Source: Gammaproteobacteria bacterium RIFCSPHIGHO2_02_FULL_42_43
Lineage (GTDB): Bacteria; Pseudomonadota; Gammaproteobacteria; Coxiellales; Coxiellaceae
Length of the DNA stretch: 64,000 bases
NCBI GenBank assembly: GCA_001801425.1
Contig: MGXR01000006.1
Location: 248,001 to 312,000, forward strand
Direction: 5' to 3'
The position numbers and the translations under genes are program-made. The notes below the pieces were generated by a model that was not told the DNA's origin, did not search any database, and saw only the letters and a program-made list of their open reading frames with translations. Position 1 is the first letter of the stretch, and the number at the start of each line of letters is the position of its first letter. Shown here piece by piece: positions 19,870 through 30,101 of the stretch.

Positions 19870-21354
19870 ATGAATAAAGAAATGTTGTTGTTCATTCAAT
19901 CCATCGCTGATGAACGCGGCGTGGAAAAAGAAGTGATTTTCGAAGCGGTCGAAGCAGCGCTCGCGGCTACGGCAGCAAAAAGTTACAAAGAAAACGTATC
20001 AATGCGCGTTGCAATTGATCGCGATTCTGGCGAGTACACCACATTTCGTCGTTGGCAAATCGTTCCCGATGAAGAAGTGGCGTTGCAAGAATTTCCAGAG
20101 CAAGTGATTGCATTATCAAAAGCGCAGGAGATAAATCCTGACTATGTTGCGGGTGAATTTGTGGAAGAGCCTGCGAATAATCCTGAGTTGCATCGCATCG
20201 GTGCGCAACAAGCCAAGCAAGTGATGGTGCAAAAAGTGCGTGAAGCAGAGCGCGCAAAAATTATTTCACAATATGAAACACGCATTGGCGGCCTGATGAT
20301 TGGCACCGTGAAGCGTGTCACGCGTGATCATTTAATTTTGGATATGGGTGAAAATGCGGAAGGATTGTTGTTACGTGAAGACATGATTCCGCGCGAAGCA
20401 TTTCGCGTGAATGATCGTGTACGTGTATTTTTAAAAGAGGTGCGCCGTGAAAAACGTGGGCCGCAATTATCACTGAGTCGCATCACCCCTGAATTTTTAA
20501 TTGAATTATTTAAAATTGAAGTACCTGAAATTGGCGAAGAAGTGATTACCATTATGGCGGCAGCGCGTGACCCTGGTTCGCGTGCGAAAATCGCGGTGAA
20601 AACCAACGATGGTCGTATCGATCCCATCGGCGCTTGCGTCGGTATGCGGGGTGCGCGCGTGCAAGCGGTATCGAATGAATTAGCGGGTGAGCGCATTGAT
20701 ATTGTATTGTGGGATTCGAATCCTGCGCAGCTTGTGATTAACGCAATGTCTCCTGCGGAAGTGGTTTCGATTGTAATGGATGAAGACACACGCACGATGG
20801 ATTTGGTTGTGTCCGAAGAGCAATTGTCGCAAGCGATTGGCCGCTCTGGTCAAAACGTTCGCCTTGCAAGCGAATTAACAGGTTGGACATTGAATGTGAT
20901 GTCGGAAAAAGATGCCAACGCAAAAGAAGTAGAGCAATCCGGAAAATCGCGCGATTTATTTATTCAAAAATTAGAATTGGAAGCTGCGATTGTGGATTTG
21001 CTCATCGCAGAAGGATTTGCGACGTTAGAAGAGATTGCGTATGCATCGCTCGATGAATTAAAAGCGATTAAGGGATTAGAAGCTGCGGCGGATGACATAC
21101 AACGTCGTGCCAGTGATGTATTATTAACGCAGGAATTACTGGGTGAAGTGGAAGAACATCAATTACCCGCAGCGGATTTATTATCTGTGGAAGGCATGAC
21201 AGCAGAATTAGCAGGGCAATTGGCAAGTCATGGTATTGTGACGCGAGAAGATTTGGCGGAGCAATCGGTGGATGAGTTGCAAGAGTTGGTTGGATTAGAT
21301 AAAGCGTTTGCTGGAAAATTAATTATGAGCGCAAGAGCGCATTGGTTTAATTAG
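19870..21354 (+). CDS. nusA: Transcription termination/antitermination protein NusA
   Basis: [49 protein letters not shown] domains. Confidence 0.98.
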   Translation: MNKEMLLFIQSIADERGVEKEVIFEAVEAALAATAAKSYKENVSMRVAIDRDSGEYTTFRRWQIVPDEEVALQEFPEQVIALSKAQEINPDYVAGEFVEEPANNPELHRIGAQQAKQVMVQKVREAERAKIISQYETRIGGLMIGTVKRVTRDHLILDMGENAEGLLLREDMIPREAFRVNDRVRVFLKEVRREKRGPQLSLSRITPEFLIELFKIEVPEIGEEVITIMAAARDPGSRAKIAVKTNDGRIDPIGACVGMRGARVQAVSNELAGERIDIVLWDSNPAQLVINAMSPAEVVSIVMDEDTRTMDLVVSEEQLSQAIGRSGQNVRLASELTGWTLNVMSEKDANAKEVEQSGKSRDLFIQKLELEAAIVDLLIAEGFATLEEIAYASLDELKAIKGLEAAADDIQRRASDVLLTQELLGEVEEHQLPAADLLSVEGMTAELAGQLASHGIVTREDLAEQSVDELQELVGLDKAFAGKLIMSARAHWFN

Positions 21355-21364
21355 TGGATTTTTT

Positions 21365-23806
21365 ATGACAGTGACTATCGAACAGTTAGCAACATTGGTG
21401 CGTACGACGCCGGATCATCTGCGCCAGCAGTTAAAAGAAGCAGGCATTCCCGTCACCGGGAAAGATGATCAGAAAATTTCTCCGGAAGAAAAACGAAAAT
21501 TATTACTGTTTTTGAAAAACCGTCGTGTGACCGAACATGCAGCGCCAATGCCATCGCGCACTGCAAGCAAAAGTGCTGTGATTATGCAGGGTAAAAAAAG
21601 TGTCAACGTTGAAGTGCGTGGAAAAAGTGTATCTCGCGCAACAAAAGTTGCGACAGAAATTCCATCCCATTCATCCGTCAAAAAATCCGCAGCAGAAACT
21701 GCGGATCGCACATCGACAACTCTCGCAGAAAAAAAATCGACATCTCTCGATGCAGCGCGCAAACCTGCTTCCCCCGCTGCTGAAAAACCGTCTTACAAAA
21801 AACCGAAACGCGCAAAAGGATCTCGCGAGGGTAGTGATGACGAAGGTGAAGCACATCGTAAAAAATCCGTTAAACGCGATATGCATCAAACCCCCCGATT
21901 TGATCCAACAAAAATTACGTTAAGAACTGATGACGAAGATGAGAATGATCCAGGATTTGCGCGCCATCGTCGCCGCAAAAAAATGAAATTCAAAGAAGAA
22001 TCCAAGCAAGCGAACATCACACATGGTTTTGAAAGACCGGTCACCCCCGTTACTCATGATGTGAATATTCCAGAATCGCTTACTGTCGGTGAATTGGCGC
22101 AAAAAATGAGTGTGAAAGCCGCAGAAGTGATTAAAGTGATGATGAAAATGGGCGCCATGGTAACGATCAATCAATCGATTGATCAAGACACCGCCGTTTT
22201 GGTGGTGACAGAAATGGGTCATCGTCCTGTTGCCGTCAAAGAAAATGCGATTGAAGAAAATATTCAAACTGCGCAAGAGGTTGTGGATCGTCCCAGTGTG
22301 CCACGCCCGCCCGTTGTGACCATCATGGGTCACGTCGATCATGGAAAAACATCGTTATTAGATTATATCCGTCGCACGAAAGTGACTGCGACAGAAGCGG
22401 GTGGTATTACGCAACACATTGGCGCGTATCACGTCGACACCGCGCGCGGCACCATTACTTTTTTGGATACGCCGGGTCATGAAGCATTTACGGCGATGCG
22501 TGCGCGTGGTGCGCAATGCACTGACATTGTGGTGTTGGTGGTTGCAGCTGATGATGGTGTGAAACCGCAAACAATTGAAGCGATTCAGCATGCACGTGCA
22601 GCGAAAGTGCCGATTGTAGTGGCTGTGAATAAGATTGATAAATACGAAAGCGATCCTGAACGCGTCAAAACAGAATTGTCGCAGCATCACGTTATTGCAG
22701 AGGCGTGGGGCGGTGACGCTATGTTTTATCCCATCTCCGCAAAAACAGGGCAGGGTATTGACGCTTTGCTCGAAGGTATTTTGTTGCAAGCAGAAGTGTT
22801 GGAATTAAAAGCACCGAATGTCGGTCCTGCGCGCGGCGTTGTATTAGAATCGCGTTTGGATAAAGGTCGCGGACCCGTCGCAACTATTTTGGTGACCAGT
22901 GGATTATTGAAAAAAGGCGATATGTTATTGGCGGGCAGTCAATATGGTCGTATTCGTGCCATGGTGGGTGACAACGGCTCGCAAACCGATTCAGCATCTC
23001 CATCTATTCCGGTTGAAGTATTGGGATTGTCTGGCACACCCATTGCGGGAGACGATGCGTTAGTGGTCGCAAATGAAAGAAAAGCGCGTGAAATTGCGAA
23101 TTTTCGTCATGGAAAATATCGCGACGTGCGTTTGGCAAAACAACAAGCAATGCGACTTGAAAATTTATTTTCACAAATGGGCCAACACGAAACTGCATTT
23201 TTAAATGTGGTGTTGAAAGTGGATGTGCAAGGATCGCTAGAAGCAATTACTGAAACACTCCGAAAATTATCGACCAGTGAAGTAAAGTTAAATGTGATTG
23301 TGGGTGCTGTGGGCGGCATTACCGAATCGGACGTGCATTTAGCGCTCGCTTCGTCGGCAATTATCGTTGGATTTAATGTGCGCGCGGATGCTGGCGCGCG
23401 TCAGTTGGTTGAAAAAGAAAAAGTAGATTTGCGTTATTACAGTATTATTTATAATTTGATGGATGATGTGAAAGCGGCGATGACAGGATTACTCGCGCCA
23501 AAATTTGAGGAAAAAATTGTGGGATTAGCACAAGTGCGCGAAGTATTTCGCTCTTCTAAATTTGGATCGATCGCGGGTTGCATGGTGACGGAAGGCACTA
23601 TTCGCCGCAGCTTGCCGATTCGCGTGTTGCGCAATCAAGTAGTGATTTACGAAGGTGAGTTGGAATCGTTACGCCGCTTCAAAGACGATGCCAGCGAAGT
23701 GCGCAATGGAATGGAATGCGGCATTGGGGTTAAACATTACAAAGATGTGAAAGTCGGCGATCAAATCGAATGCTTTGAACGCGTACAAGTGGAAAGAACG
23801 TTGTAA
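21365..23806 (+). CDS. infB: Translation initiation factor IF-2
   Basis: [46 protein letters not shown]. Confidence 0.98.
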   Translation: MTVTIEQLATLVRTTPDHLRQQLKEAGIPVTGKDDQKISPEEKRKLLLFLKNRRVTEHAAPMPSRTASKSAVIMQGKKSVNVEVRGKSVSRATKVATEIPSHSSVKKSAAETADRTSTTLAEKKSTSLDAARKPASPAAEKPSYKKPKRAKGSREGSDDEGEAHRKKSVKRDMHQTPRFDPTKITLRTDDEDENDPGFARHRRRKKMKFKEESKQANITHGFERPVTPVTHDVNIPESLTVGELAQKMSVKAAEVIKVMMKMGAMVTINQSIDQDTAVLVVTEMGHRPVAVKENAIEENIQTAQEVVDRPSVPRPPVVTIMGHVDHGKTSLLDYIRRTKVTATEAGGITQHIGAYHVDTARGTITFLDTPGHEAFTAMRARGAQCTDIVVLVVAADDGVKPQTIEAIQHARAAKVPIVVAVNKIDKYESDPERVKTELSQHHVIAEAWGGDAMFYPISAKTGQGIDALLEGILLQAEVLELKAPNVGPARGVVLESRLDKGRGPVATILVTSGLLKKGDMLLAGSQYGRIRAMVGDNGSQTDSASPSIPVEVLGLSGTPIAGDDALVVANERKAREIANFRHGKYRDVRLAKQQAMRLENLFSQMGQHETAFLNVVLKVDVQGSLEAITETLRKLSTSEVKLNVIVGAVGGITESDVHLALASSAIIVGFNVRADAGARQLVEKEKVDLRYYSIIYNLMDDVKAAMTGLLAPKFEEKIVGLAQVREVFRSSKFGSIAGCMVTEGTIRRSLPIRVLRNQVVIYEGELESLRRFKDDASEVRNGMECGIGVKHYKDVKVGDQIECFERVQVERTL

Positions 23807-23843
23807 TTGGGCGCCCTCACCCCAACCCTTCAAATATGAAAAA

Positions 23844-23891
23844 TCACAGAAGCACGCGCGAAGTGTGGCGAAGCAACACGAAGCAAGTGCG
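23844..23891. repeat. Family-3 palindromic repeat upstream of rbfA
   Basis: CACAGAAGCACGCGCGAAGTGTGGCGAAGCAACACGAAGCAAGTGCG; inverted copy at about 52094-52143. Confidence 0.8.
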
Positions 23892-23913
23892 TTTTTAAAA
23901 ACGGTTATTTCAG

Positions 23914-24255
23914 ATGTCTCAAATCAAAACTACCCGCAATTACCGCATCGCAGAACTCATTCAAATCGTGATTAGCGACGTCTTGAAAAAAGAAGTACAC
24001 GATCCGCGATTATCGTCTGCTAATGTCACCGACGTTGATTTGTCTCCTGATTCAAAAAATGCGACGGTATACTTTTCATTGTTACACGCAGATGAAAAAA
24101 ATATTCTTGCTGCAGAAAAAGCATTTGAAAAAGCCAACAAATTTTTTCGTTTTCAATTGTCTCGCATGACAGAATTGCGTCACACACCCAAATTAATTTT
24201 CCAATACGATCGCACCATCGACACCGGGGAACGTATTTCGCGTTTACTTAAATAA
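23914..24255 (+). CDS. rbfA: Ribosome-binding factor A
   Basis: RIAELIQIVISDVLKKEVHDPRL; synteny. Confidence 0.94.
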   Translation: MSQIKTTRNYRIAELIQIVISDVLKKEVHDPRLSSANVTDVDLSPDSKNATVYFSLLHADEKNILAAEKAFEKANKFFRFQLSRMTELRHTPKLIFQYDRTIDTGERISRLLK

Positions 24256-24261
24256 AAATAA

Positions 24262-24317
24262 ATATGCGCAACGGCATTTTCATTGGCGAGCGGTATATGT
24301 GCAACGGCATTTTCATT
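24262..24317. repeat. Tandem 33-bp duplication over the truB start region
   Basis: ATATGCGCAACGGCATTTTCATT (24262-24284) and ATATGTGCAACGGCATTTTCATT (24295-24317), spacer GGCGAGCGGT. Confidence 0.92.
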
Positions 24318-24998
24318 CTTGATAAACCTATCGGCATATCCTCCAATCATGCATTACAAAAAGTAAAACGATTATTGCGAGCAAAAAAAGCGGGGCATTC
24401 TGGCACGCTCGATCCGCTCGCAACGGGTATGCTGCCAATTTTTTTGGGTAAATCAACGAAGTTAACTTCGCGTTTACTGGATGCCGATAAGACGTATGCA
24501 GTGACTATGCAATTGGGTGTGCGCACCAACACCGCTGACAGAGAAGGCGAGGTGATTGCAACACGTGACGTGCCGTATTTTTCTGTTGCAGATATTAATT
24601 CTGCATTCAATCATTTTCGCGGTACCATTTCGCAAATTCCATCGATGTTTTCTGCATTAAAACATTGCGGCGTTCCGCTGTATGAGTATGCGCGCAAAGG
24701 AATTACAATTGATCGCCCAGAACGCACAATTACGATTTATGAATTAAAAATAATTTCATTTAAAAATAATCACGTGGATTTTACGGTGCGTTGCAGCAAA
24801 GGTACTTACGTGCGCACACTCGTCGATGATGTTGGAGAAAAATTAGGATGTGGTGCACACGTTACACAATTACGCCGCCTATCTGTCGGCCAATTTTTAG
24901 AAAATCAAATGATGACAATGGAGCAATTAATTGCTTTGACAAAAGAAAATAATTTTTGCGTGAGTCAGGTTTTATTGAAAGAAGTCCGAGAGGTATAG
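24297..24998 (+). CDS. truB: tRNA pseudouridine(55) synthase
   Basis: GIFILDKPIGISSNHALQKVKRLLRAKKAGHSGTLDPLATGMLPI; in-frame upstream ATG also at 24264. Confidence 0.96.
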   Translation: MCNGIFILDKPIGISSNHALQKVKRLLRAKKAGHSGTLDPLATGMLPIFLGKSTKLTSRLLDADKTYAVTMQLGVRTNTADREGEVIATRDVPYFSVADINSAFNHFRGTISQIPSMFSALKHCGVPLYEYARKGITIDRPERTITIYELKIISFKNNHVDFTVRCSKGTYVRTLVDDVGEKLGCGAHVTQLRRLSVGQFLENQMMTMEQLIALTKENNFCVSQVLLKEVREV

Positions 24999-25073
24999 TA
25001 CGCGCGATCTTAACTCATATAAAATTAATTAACGTGTATAATCACCGTATTTAAATCAAAAAAGGAAAAGTCT

Positions 25074-25895
25074 ATGACCAAGGAAACAGCCATTGTTATT
25101 TTTAAAGAAAAAAATATCAGAAGGGTTTGGTATAACAATGAGTGGTATTTTGTGATTGCGGATGTGGTCGCAGCGCTTACTGACAGTGTTAACCCATCTG
25201 AGTATGTTAAGAAAATGCGTAGCCGAGACAGTGAATTAGCAAAAGGGTGGGGACAAATTGTACCCCCCCTTTCCATCAATACAGCTGGAGGTGTGCAAAA
25301 GCTAAACTGTGCCAATACCGAAGGCGTATTACGCATTATCCAATCCATCCCGTCCCCCAAAGCAGAGCCGTTTAAACGTTGGCTCGCAAAAGTAGGATAC
25401 AAATGTGTGCAAGAAATTGAAAATCCTGAGCTTGCACAAGAGCGTATGAAACAATTGTATGAACAAAAAGGCTATCCACAAGATTGGATCGATAAACGTT
25501 TGCGTGGTATTGCCATTCGACAAAATTTGACGGATGAATGGAAAGATCGCGGCATCAGCGCGCAAAGTGATTATGCCATTTTGACTGCAGAAATTTCAAA
25601 AGCGACATTTGGTATGGCACCAACCGAATATAAACAATATAAAAATTTGCCGGTACAATCTAATGAAAATCTGCGTGATCACATGACCGATCTTGAATTA
25701 ATTTTTACAATGCTGGGAGAAAAAGTCACCACTGAAATTTCAAAAAAAGAAAAACCTACAGGCATGCCTCAAAATAAAAAAGTTGCAAAGCGCGGCGGAA
25801 AAACCGCAGCAATTGCGCGTAAAGCAACTGAAAAAGAATTGGGTCGTAGCGTTATCAGTAAAAAAAATCATTTGCCTGCGTTGGAGAAAGCATAA
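25074..25895 (+). CDS. BRO-N domain (phage antirepressor-like) protein
   Basis: IRRVWYNNEWYFVIADVVAALTDSVNPSEYVKKMR resembles Bro-N domains; basic C-term. Confidence 0.75.
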   Translation: MTKETAIVIFKEKNIRRVWYNNEWYFVIADVVAALTDSVNPSEYVKKMRSRDSELAKGWGQIVPPLSINTAGGVQKLNCANTEGVLRIIQSIPSPKAEPFKRWLAKVGYKCVQEIENPELAQERMKQLYEQKGYPQDWIDKRLRGIAIRQNLTDEWKDRGISAQSDYAILTAEISKATFGMAPTEYKQYKNLPVQSNENLRDHMTDLELIFTMLGEKVTTEISKKEKPTGMPQNKKVAKRGGKTAAIARKATEKELGRSVISKKNHLPALEKA

Positions 25896-25904
25896 ATAAT
25901 TTCG

Positions 25905-25927
25905 GAGCCGCATGCGTCAGCGAGCGG
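25905..25927. repeat. Family-1 palindromic repeat
   Basis: GAGCCGCATGCGTCAGCGAGCGG. Confidence 0.8.
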
Positions 25928-25941
25928 TGATGTTATATCCC

Positions 25942-26421
25942 TCACTCACTCAAAAAATACTGTTCAACGTTAAGTTTTTTCAGTAATTCAACTATTAAAA
26001 ATAACGGGCCAATAAAAAGTTGCATAAAGCCCAATAGAAAAGCGGGTTTTTGTTTTTCAAAATAATGTCCAACAAATTGTAATGTTAACCCAGAAAAAAA
26101 TAAAATGAAAAAAAGTGTGGCGCTAACATTGGTTGGTGATGGTTTGGCTACATCTGTTGCGATAATTGCGACGGCGGAAAATACAACGGTGCAGAGTGCT
26201 GCCAGTCGCATATTCAGCGCAAAATAATAACCAAGCACACTGAAAAGCAAAATCCACGTGAATGGAATTTTATATTGATGCGCAATATCAATGCTCATCC
26301 AATTCAGTGCCATAAAAATCGAAAAAACAGTTGCCGGAACGCCAATATAATGCAGATAACGATTCACCAGATTCTGATGATGAGATTCATAAACGCTGAG
26401 TTGTTCAGTGAGCGATTTCAT
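25942..26421 (-). CDS. DUF962/Mpo1-like membrane protein
   Basis: YESHHQNLVNRYLHYIGVPATVFSIFMALNW plus several TM segments, typical of Mpo1-like proteins. Confidence 0.7.
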   Translation of the reverse strand: MKSLTEQLSVYESHHQNLVNRYLHYIGVPATVFSIFMALNWMSIDIAHQYKIPFTWILLFSVLGYYFALNMRLAALCTVVFSAVAIIATDVAKPSPTNVSATLFFILFFSGLTLQFVGHYFEKQKPAFLLGFMQLFIGPLFLIVELLKKLNVEQYFLSE

Positions 26422-26496
26422 TTGACCATTGTAACTGTATTGCGATTGCGTTGGGAAGGCGGTATGATCACCTCAATTTTTTGAAGGGGGTATATC

Positions 26497-26976
26497 GTGG
26501 TGCGTAAATTCATCGTAGCAAGTGTTTTATCTATTTTGGCTATTGAAATGGTGGGATGCACGCCAGGCAATAACACACCGGGTGCCACAGCGACAGGCGC
26601 CATTGCGGGCGGTTTGATTGGTAATCAGTTGTTTCATGGTCGCAATGCATTTGCGGGTGTTATCGCCGGTGCTTTGATCGGCGGCGTGATTGGTAACCGC
26701 ATTGGCAATTACATGGATGAACAAGATCGTGCGAATATGCAAAGCGCCATCGTCAATACACCCGTCAATCAAGAAGCAACTTGGACTAGTAATAAAGCAG
26801 GTCCGGACGGCAAACCGGTAACTTACACCGTTCGTCCCGTAAAAAACTATTACACAGCTCAGCACCATCGTTATTGTCGTGAATACCAAACGACAGTTGA
26901 CGTCGGTGGTGAAGCACAGAAAGCGTTTGGCAAAGCTTGCCGTATGCCGGATGGAAGTTGGAAGATTCAAAGTTAA
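26497..26976 (+). CDS. Glycine-zipper 2TM lipoprotein (17-kDa surface-antigen-like)
   Basis: Signal peptide with lipobox MVGC; GAIAGGLIGNQLF...GVIAGALIGGVIGNRIGNYMDEQDRANM. Confidence 0.8.
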   Translation: MVRKFIVASVLSILAIEMVGCTPGNNTPGATATGAIAGGLIGNQLFHGRNAFAGVIAGALIGGVIGNRIGNYMDEQDRANMQSAIVNTPVNQEATWTSNKAGPDGKPVTYTVRPVKNYYTAQHHRYCREYQTTVDVGGEAQKAFGKACRMPDGSWKIQS

Positions 26977-27001
26977 TTGACTGGGCAATGCGCGCGACAG
27001 G

Positions 27002-27023
27002 GAGCCGCGCGCGTCAGCAAGCG
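27002..27023. repeat. Family-1 palindromic repeat upstream of hemB
   Basis: GAGCCGCGCGCGTCAGCAAGCG. Confidence 0.8.
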
Positions 27024-27042
27024 TGAACCCAGCGGATGAATC

Positions 27043-28056
27043 ATGAACCATAATTATTCTTTCCCTGTCGTTCGCCTTCGTCGTTTACGAAAAACTCCTG
27101 CGCTACGACAATTAGCGCAGGAAAATTCAATCAGTGTTTCTAACCTTGTTTTACCGCTATTTATTAAAGCGGGAAATAATATTAAAAATCCAATTTCATC
27201 CATGCCGGGACATTTTCAACTCAGCGTTGATCAATTGCTATCTGAAATACAAGAAATAAAAAAATTAAATATTCCCGCCGTGATTTTATTTGGCATTCCA
27301 GAATATAAAGATGCAACCGGTTCTGCAGCACTTGATGATGATGGCGTGATTCAACAAGCTGTAAAATTAATAAAAAAAATCGCGCCAGAAATTTTAGTGA
27401 TTACTGATTTATGTTTTTGTGAATACACAGATCATGGGCATTGCGGTGTAATAAATAAAATCGAAGCCGCAAGTGTTAACGAGCGGTTTGTTGATAATGA
27501 TCAAACGCTCAACTTACTCCAAAAACAAGCAGTTTCTCACGCACGCGCCGGCGCGGATGTCGTCGCACCGAGCGGCATGATGGATGGCATGGTGCGCGCG
27601 ATTCGGCAAGCGCTTGATGAAAATCATTTTCAAGATATCCCCATTTTAAGTTACGCGGTGAAATATGCATCGAGTTTTTACGGTCCATTTCGTGAAGCGG
27701 CCGAAGGCGCGCCGCAATTTGGTGATCGTAAAACGTATCAAATGAATTCTGCGAATGCGAATGAAGCGTTACGCGAAGCAGAATTGGATGTAGCGGAAGG
27801 AGCGGATATGTTGATGGTTAAACCCGCGCAAAATTATTTAGATATTATTTATCGCATCAAAAAAGAATTTCCCGGCGTGCCACTGGGTGCGTATCAAGTG
27901 AGCGGGGAATTTGCAATGATAAAAGCCGCTGTTGAAAAAAAATGGGTCGATCATGATGCTGCAATGTTAGAAAGTTTGCTTGCCATCAAGCGTGCCGGTG
28001 CTGATTTTATTATTACTTATTTCGCTAAAGAAGTTGCTTGCGTTTTGTCTGTATAA
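27043..28056 (+). CDS. hemB: Delta-aminolevulinic acid dehydratase
   Basis: RLRRLRKTPALRQL, DLCFCEYTDHGHCG, ADMLMVKPAQNYLDII, GAYQVSGEFAMI. Confidence 0.98.
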   Translation: MNHNYSFPVVRLRRLRKTPALRQLAQENSISVSNLVLPLFIKAGNNIKNPISSMPGHFQLSVDQLLSEIQEIKKLNIPAVILFGIPEYKDATGSAALDDDGVIQQAVKLIKKIAPEILVITDLCFCEYTDHGHCGVINKIEAASVNERFVDNDQTLNLLQKQAVSHARAGADVVAPSGMMDGMVRAIRQALDENHFQDIPILSYAVKYASSFYGPFREAAEGAPQFGDRKTYQMNSANANEALREAELDVAEGADMLMVKPAQNYLDIIYRIKKEFPGVPLGAYQVSGEFAMIKAAVEKKWVDHDAAMLESLLAIKRAGADFIITYFAKEVACVLSV

Positions 28057-28100
28057 TGTTCGTATTTTAGCTATACCTCTCCATATTACAATATGTGGGC

Positions 28101-28137
28101 TTGTGTTCGAGTGTAACTACCATTATAATAGTAGTTA
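28101..28137 (+). promoter_or_regulatory. Promoter/operator of the hipBA-like operon
   Basis: 24-bp palindrome TAACTAC-c-ATTATAAT-a-GTAGTTA (28114-28137) centred on TATAAT at 28124-28129; weak -35 TTGTGT 28101-28106, 17-nt spacer. Confidence 0.75.
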
Positions 28138-28164
28138 TATGTTTATTCTCATAGAAGTACCACT

Positions 28165-28473
28165 ATGATATTACTTACAACCATTTCAACCGTACAAATT
28201 CAATTAGCGCATAACTTACGTCAACATCGTATTAACAAAGGATATACGCAACAGGGATTGGCAGTGCGCGCGGATGTCAAGCTAGCAACATTACGTAAAT
28301 TTGAGCAGAAAGGATTAATTTCGTTAGAATCTTTTTTAAAAATACTCATGGTGTTGGGATTATTGGAAAGTGTAGTGCACGCAACAACAACTGAAGCCAT
28401 CCTTTTTGTTAGTATTGATGATGTATTAAAAGAAAATAAAAAATCCATTCGCAAAAAAGGGTGGCGTACATGA
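28165..28473 (+). CDS. HTH antitoxin, HipB-like
   Basis: LAHNLRQHRINKGYTQQGLAVRADVKLATLRKFEQKGLISL HTH; directly upstream of and overlapping hipA-like gene. Confidence 0.85.
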   Translation: MILLTTISTVQIQLAHNLRQHRINKGYTQQGLAVRADVKLATLRKFEQKGLISLESFLKILMVLGLLESVVHATTTEAILFVSIDDVLKENKKSIRKKGWRT

Positions 28474-29699
28474 ATTATATTCCCGTCACTGAAATAAAAG
28501 TGTCATTAGATTTTGGCGAAAAAAAAATTGTTCCAGTTGGCAGATTAGCAATTCGCAATCATCAAATTTATTTTGAATATGGTTTATCTTTTTTAAAAAA
28601 TCCATTACCGATTTCACCACTGCGTTTTCCAGTTGAGCCTGGTTTAAAAACAATTGATCGCAATTTACTCGAAGGTTTGCCAGGATTATTTTATGACAGT
28701 TTACCTGATGGATGGGGACGTTTATTGCTGGATAGATCGCTGCGTCAACAAGGTATTTTATCAAATCAATTAACACCGCTAGATCGATTAGCGCACGTTG
28801 GCAAAACTGGAATGGGTGCTTTGATTTATGAGCCTGATTTTCACAATAAAACAAAAATAAAAAAAATGAATTTGGATTATATTGCATTGCATTCACAAAA
28901 AATATTAGATGGTGAAGCGGATAATGTATTGCAAACATTATTAGCGTTGAATGGGTCATCTGCAGGTGCGCGTCCAAAAATAATGATTGGTGTTGATCAT
29001 CATAAAAAAAATATGGTATATGGTGCGCATGCATTGCCAAAAAAATATATGCCGTGGATAGTTAAATTTCCGAATTTAATTGATGGTCGTGATGCAGGTG
29101 CAATTGAATATGTATATTCATTGATGGCGCGTGAAGCGGGATTAACGATGACAGATACACATTTATTTTCAACAAAAAAAGGTGCTTATTTTGCAACGCA
29201 GCGATTTGATCGTGATCATAAAAAAAGAATTCATGCGCATACTGCAGCAGGTTTACTGAATATTGATTTTCGTACGTCATCATTGGATTATCAAGATTTA
29301 TTATCATTAACAGAAATGTTAACACGCGATAATCGTGAAGTGGAAAAAATGTATCGGCAAGCGGTGTTTAATGTGTTATCGCATAATCGAGATGATCATG
29401 CGAAAAATTTTTCATTTTTAATGAATGAGCAAGGCGAATGGATTTTATCTCCCGCTTATGATTTAACTTTTTCATCAGGGCCAGGCGGTGAACAAAGTAT
29501 GACTGTACGTGGTAAAGGAAAGAATATTACGAAGGATGATTTAATAAAATTAGGAACGCAAATAAAATTAGACAATAAAATAATTAAAGATTGTATTGCG
29601 CAAACACAACACGCATTGAGTCAATGGAAACTGTTTGCAAAACAATATAGCGTGAGTATGAGTAATATTAAATTAATTCAACAGGAATTAAATGTGTGA
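28470..29699 (+). CDS. Type II toxin, HipA-like Ser/Thr kinase
   Basis: GSSAGARPK, FATQRFDRD, SHNRDDHAKNFSFLMNEQGEWILSPAYDLTFS (HipA catalytic motifs). Confidence 0.92.
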   Translation: MNYIPVTEIKVSLDFGEKKIVPVGRLAIRNHQIYFEYGLSFLKNPLPISPLRFPVEPGLKTIDRNLLEGLPGLFYDSLPDGWGRLLLDRSLRQQGILSNQLTPLDRLAHVGKTGMGALIYEPDFHNKTKIKKMNLDYIALHSQKILDGEADNVLQTLLALNGSSAGARPKIMIGVDHHKKNMVYGAHALPKKYMPWIVKFPNLIDGRDAGAIEYVYSLMAREAGLTMTDTHLFSTKKGAYFATQRFDRDHKKRIHAHTAAGLLNIDFRTSSLDYQDLLSLTEMLTRDNREVEKMYRQAVFNVLSHNRDDHAKNFSFLMNEQGEWILSPAYDLTFSSGPGGEQSMTVRGKGKNITKDDLIKLGTQIKLDNKIIKDCIAQTQHALSQWKLFAKQYSVSMSNIKLIQQELNV

Positions 29700-30043
29700 T
29701 AGGCTCTGTCCCTAAAGTATCGACGAGCTGCAAATGATGCGGATTGGCTAAAATTTCTGAATTTTTTCGCCCAATACCACAGAGTAGTAACAGATCAGGT
29801 CATGCTTGAATCTAGATAAAACCGCCAAGTTTGAGATGATCCCGCATCAAGTGCGGGACAAGCTTTTGATGAAAAGTTGAGCGAGCAGCGCAGTTTACAC
29901 GTTAGTAAATGAGCAGCGCAGCGAAATTTTTCATCAAAAAGCACTCAAAATTGGCGGTTAATGATCGGGGCTGACCTATTACACAGAGTATTGGACTCAA
30001 AAATACAAAAATTTTATCTCCGATACTTTAGGGACAGGGCCTA
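29700..30043. mobile_element. MITE-like non-autonomous element (~344 bp) with TA-ended terminal inverted repeats and nested internal inverted repeats
   Basis: TAGGCTCTGTCCCTAAAGTATCG (29700-29722) / CGATACTTTAGGGACAGGGCCTA (30021-30043), one mismatch; inner ACCGCCAAGTTTGAG / CTCAAAATTGGCGGT; no transposase ORF. Confidence 0.85.
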
Positions 30044-30101
30044 GAAAATATACCTCTCAGACCAATGGCAGTCAAAAATAACACGAGAATGTAGCTTGAT
30101 T

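Noticed and set aside
21920-22789. Minus-strand ORFs of 140 and 143 aa opposite infB
   Set aside because: Shadow ORFs of a GC-biased conserved gene; Phe/His/Cys-rich nonsense composition.
28486-29040. 184-aa minus-strand ORF opposite hipA
   Set aside because: Antisense shadow ORF; sense strand carries clear HipA motifs.
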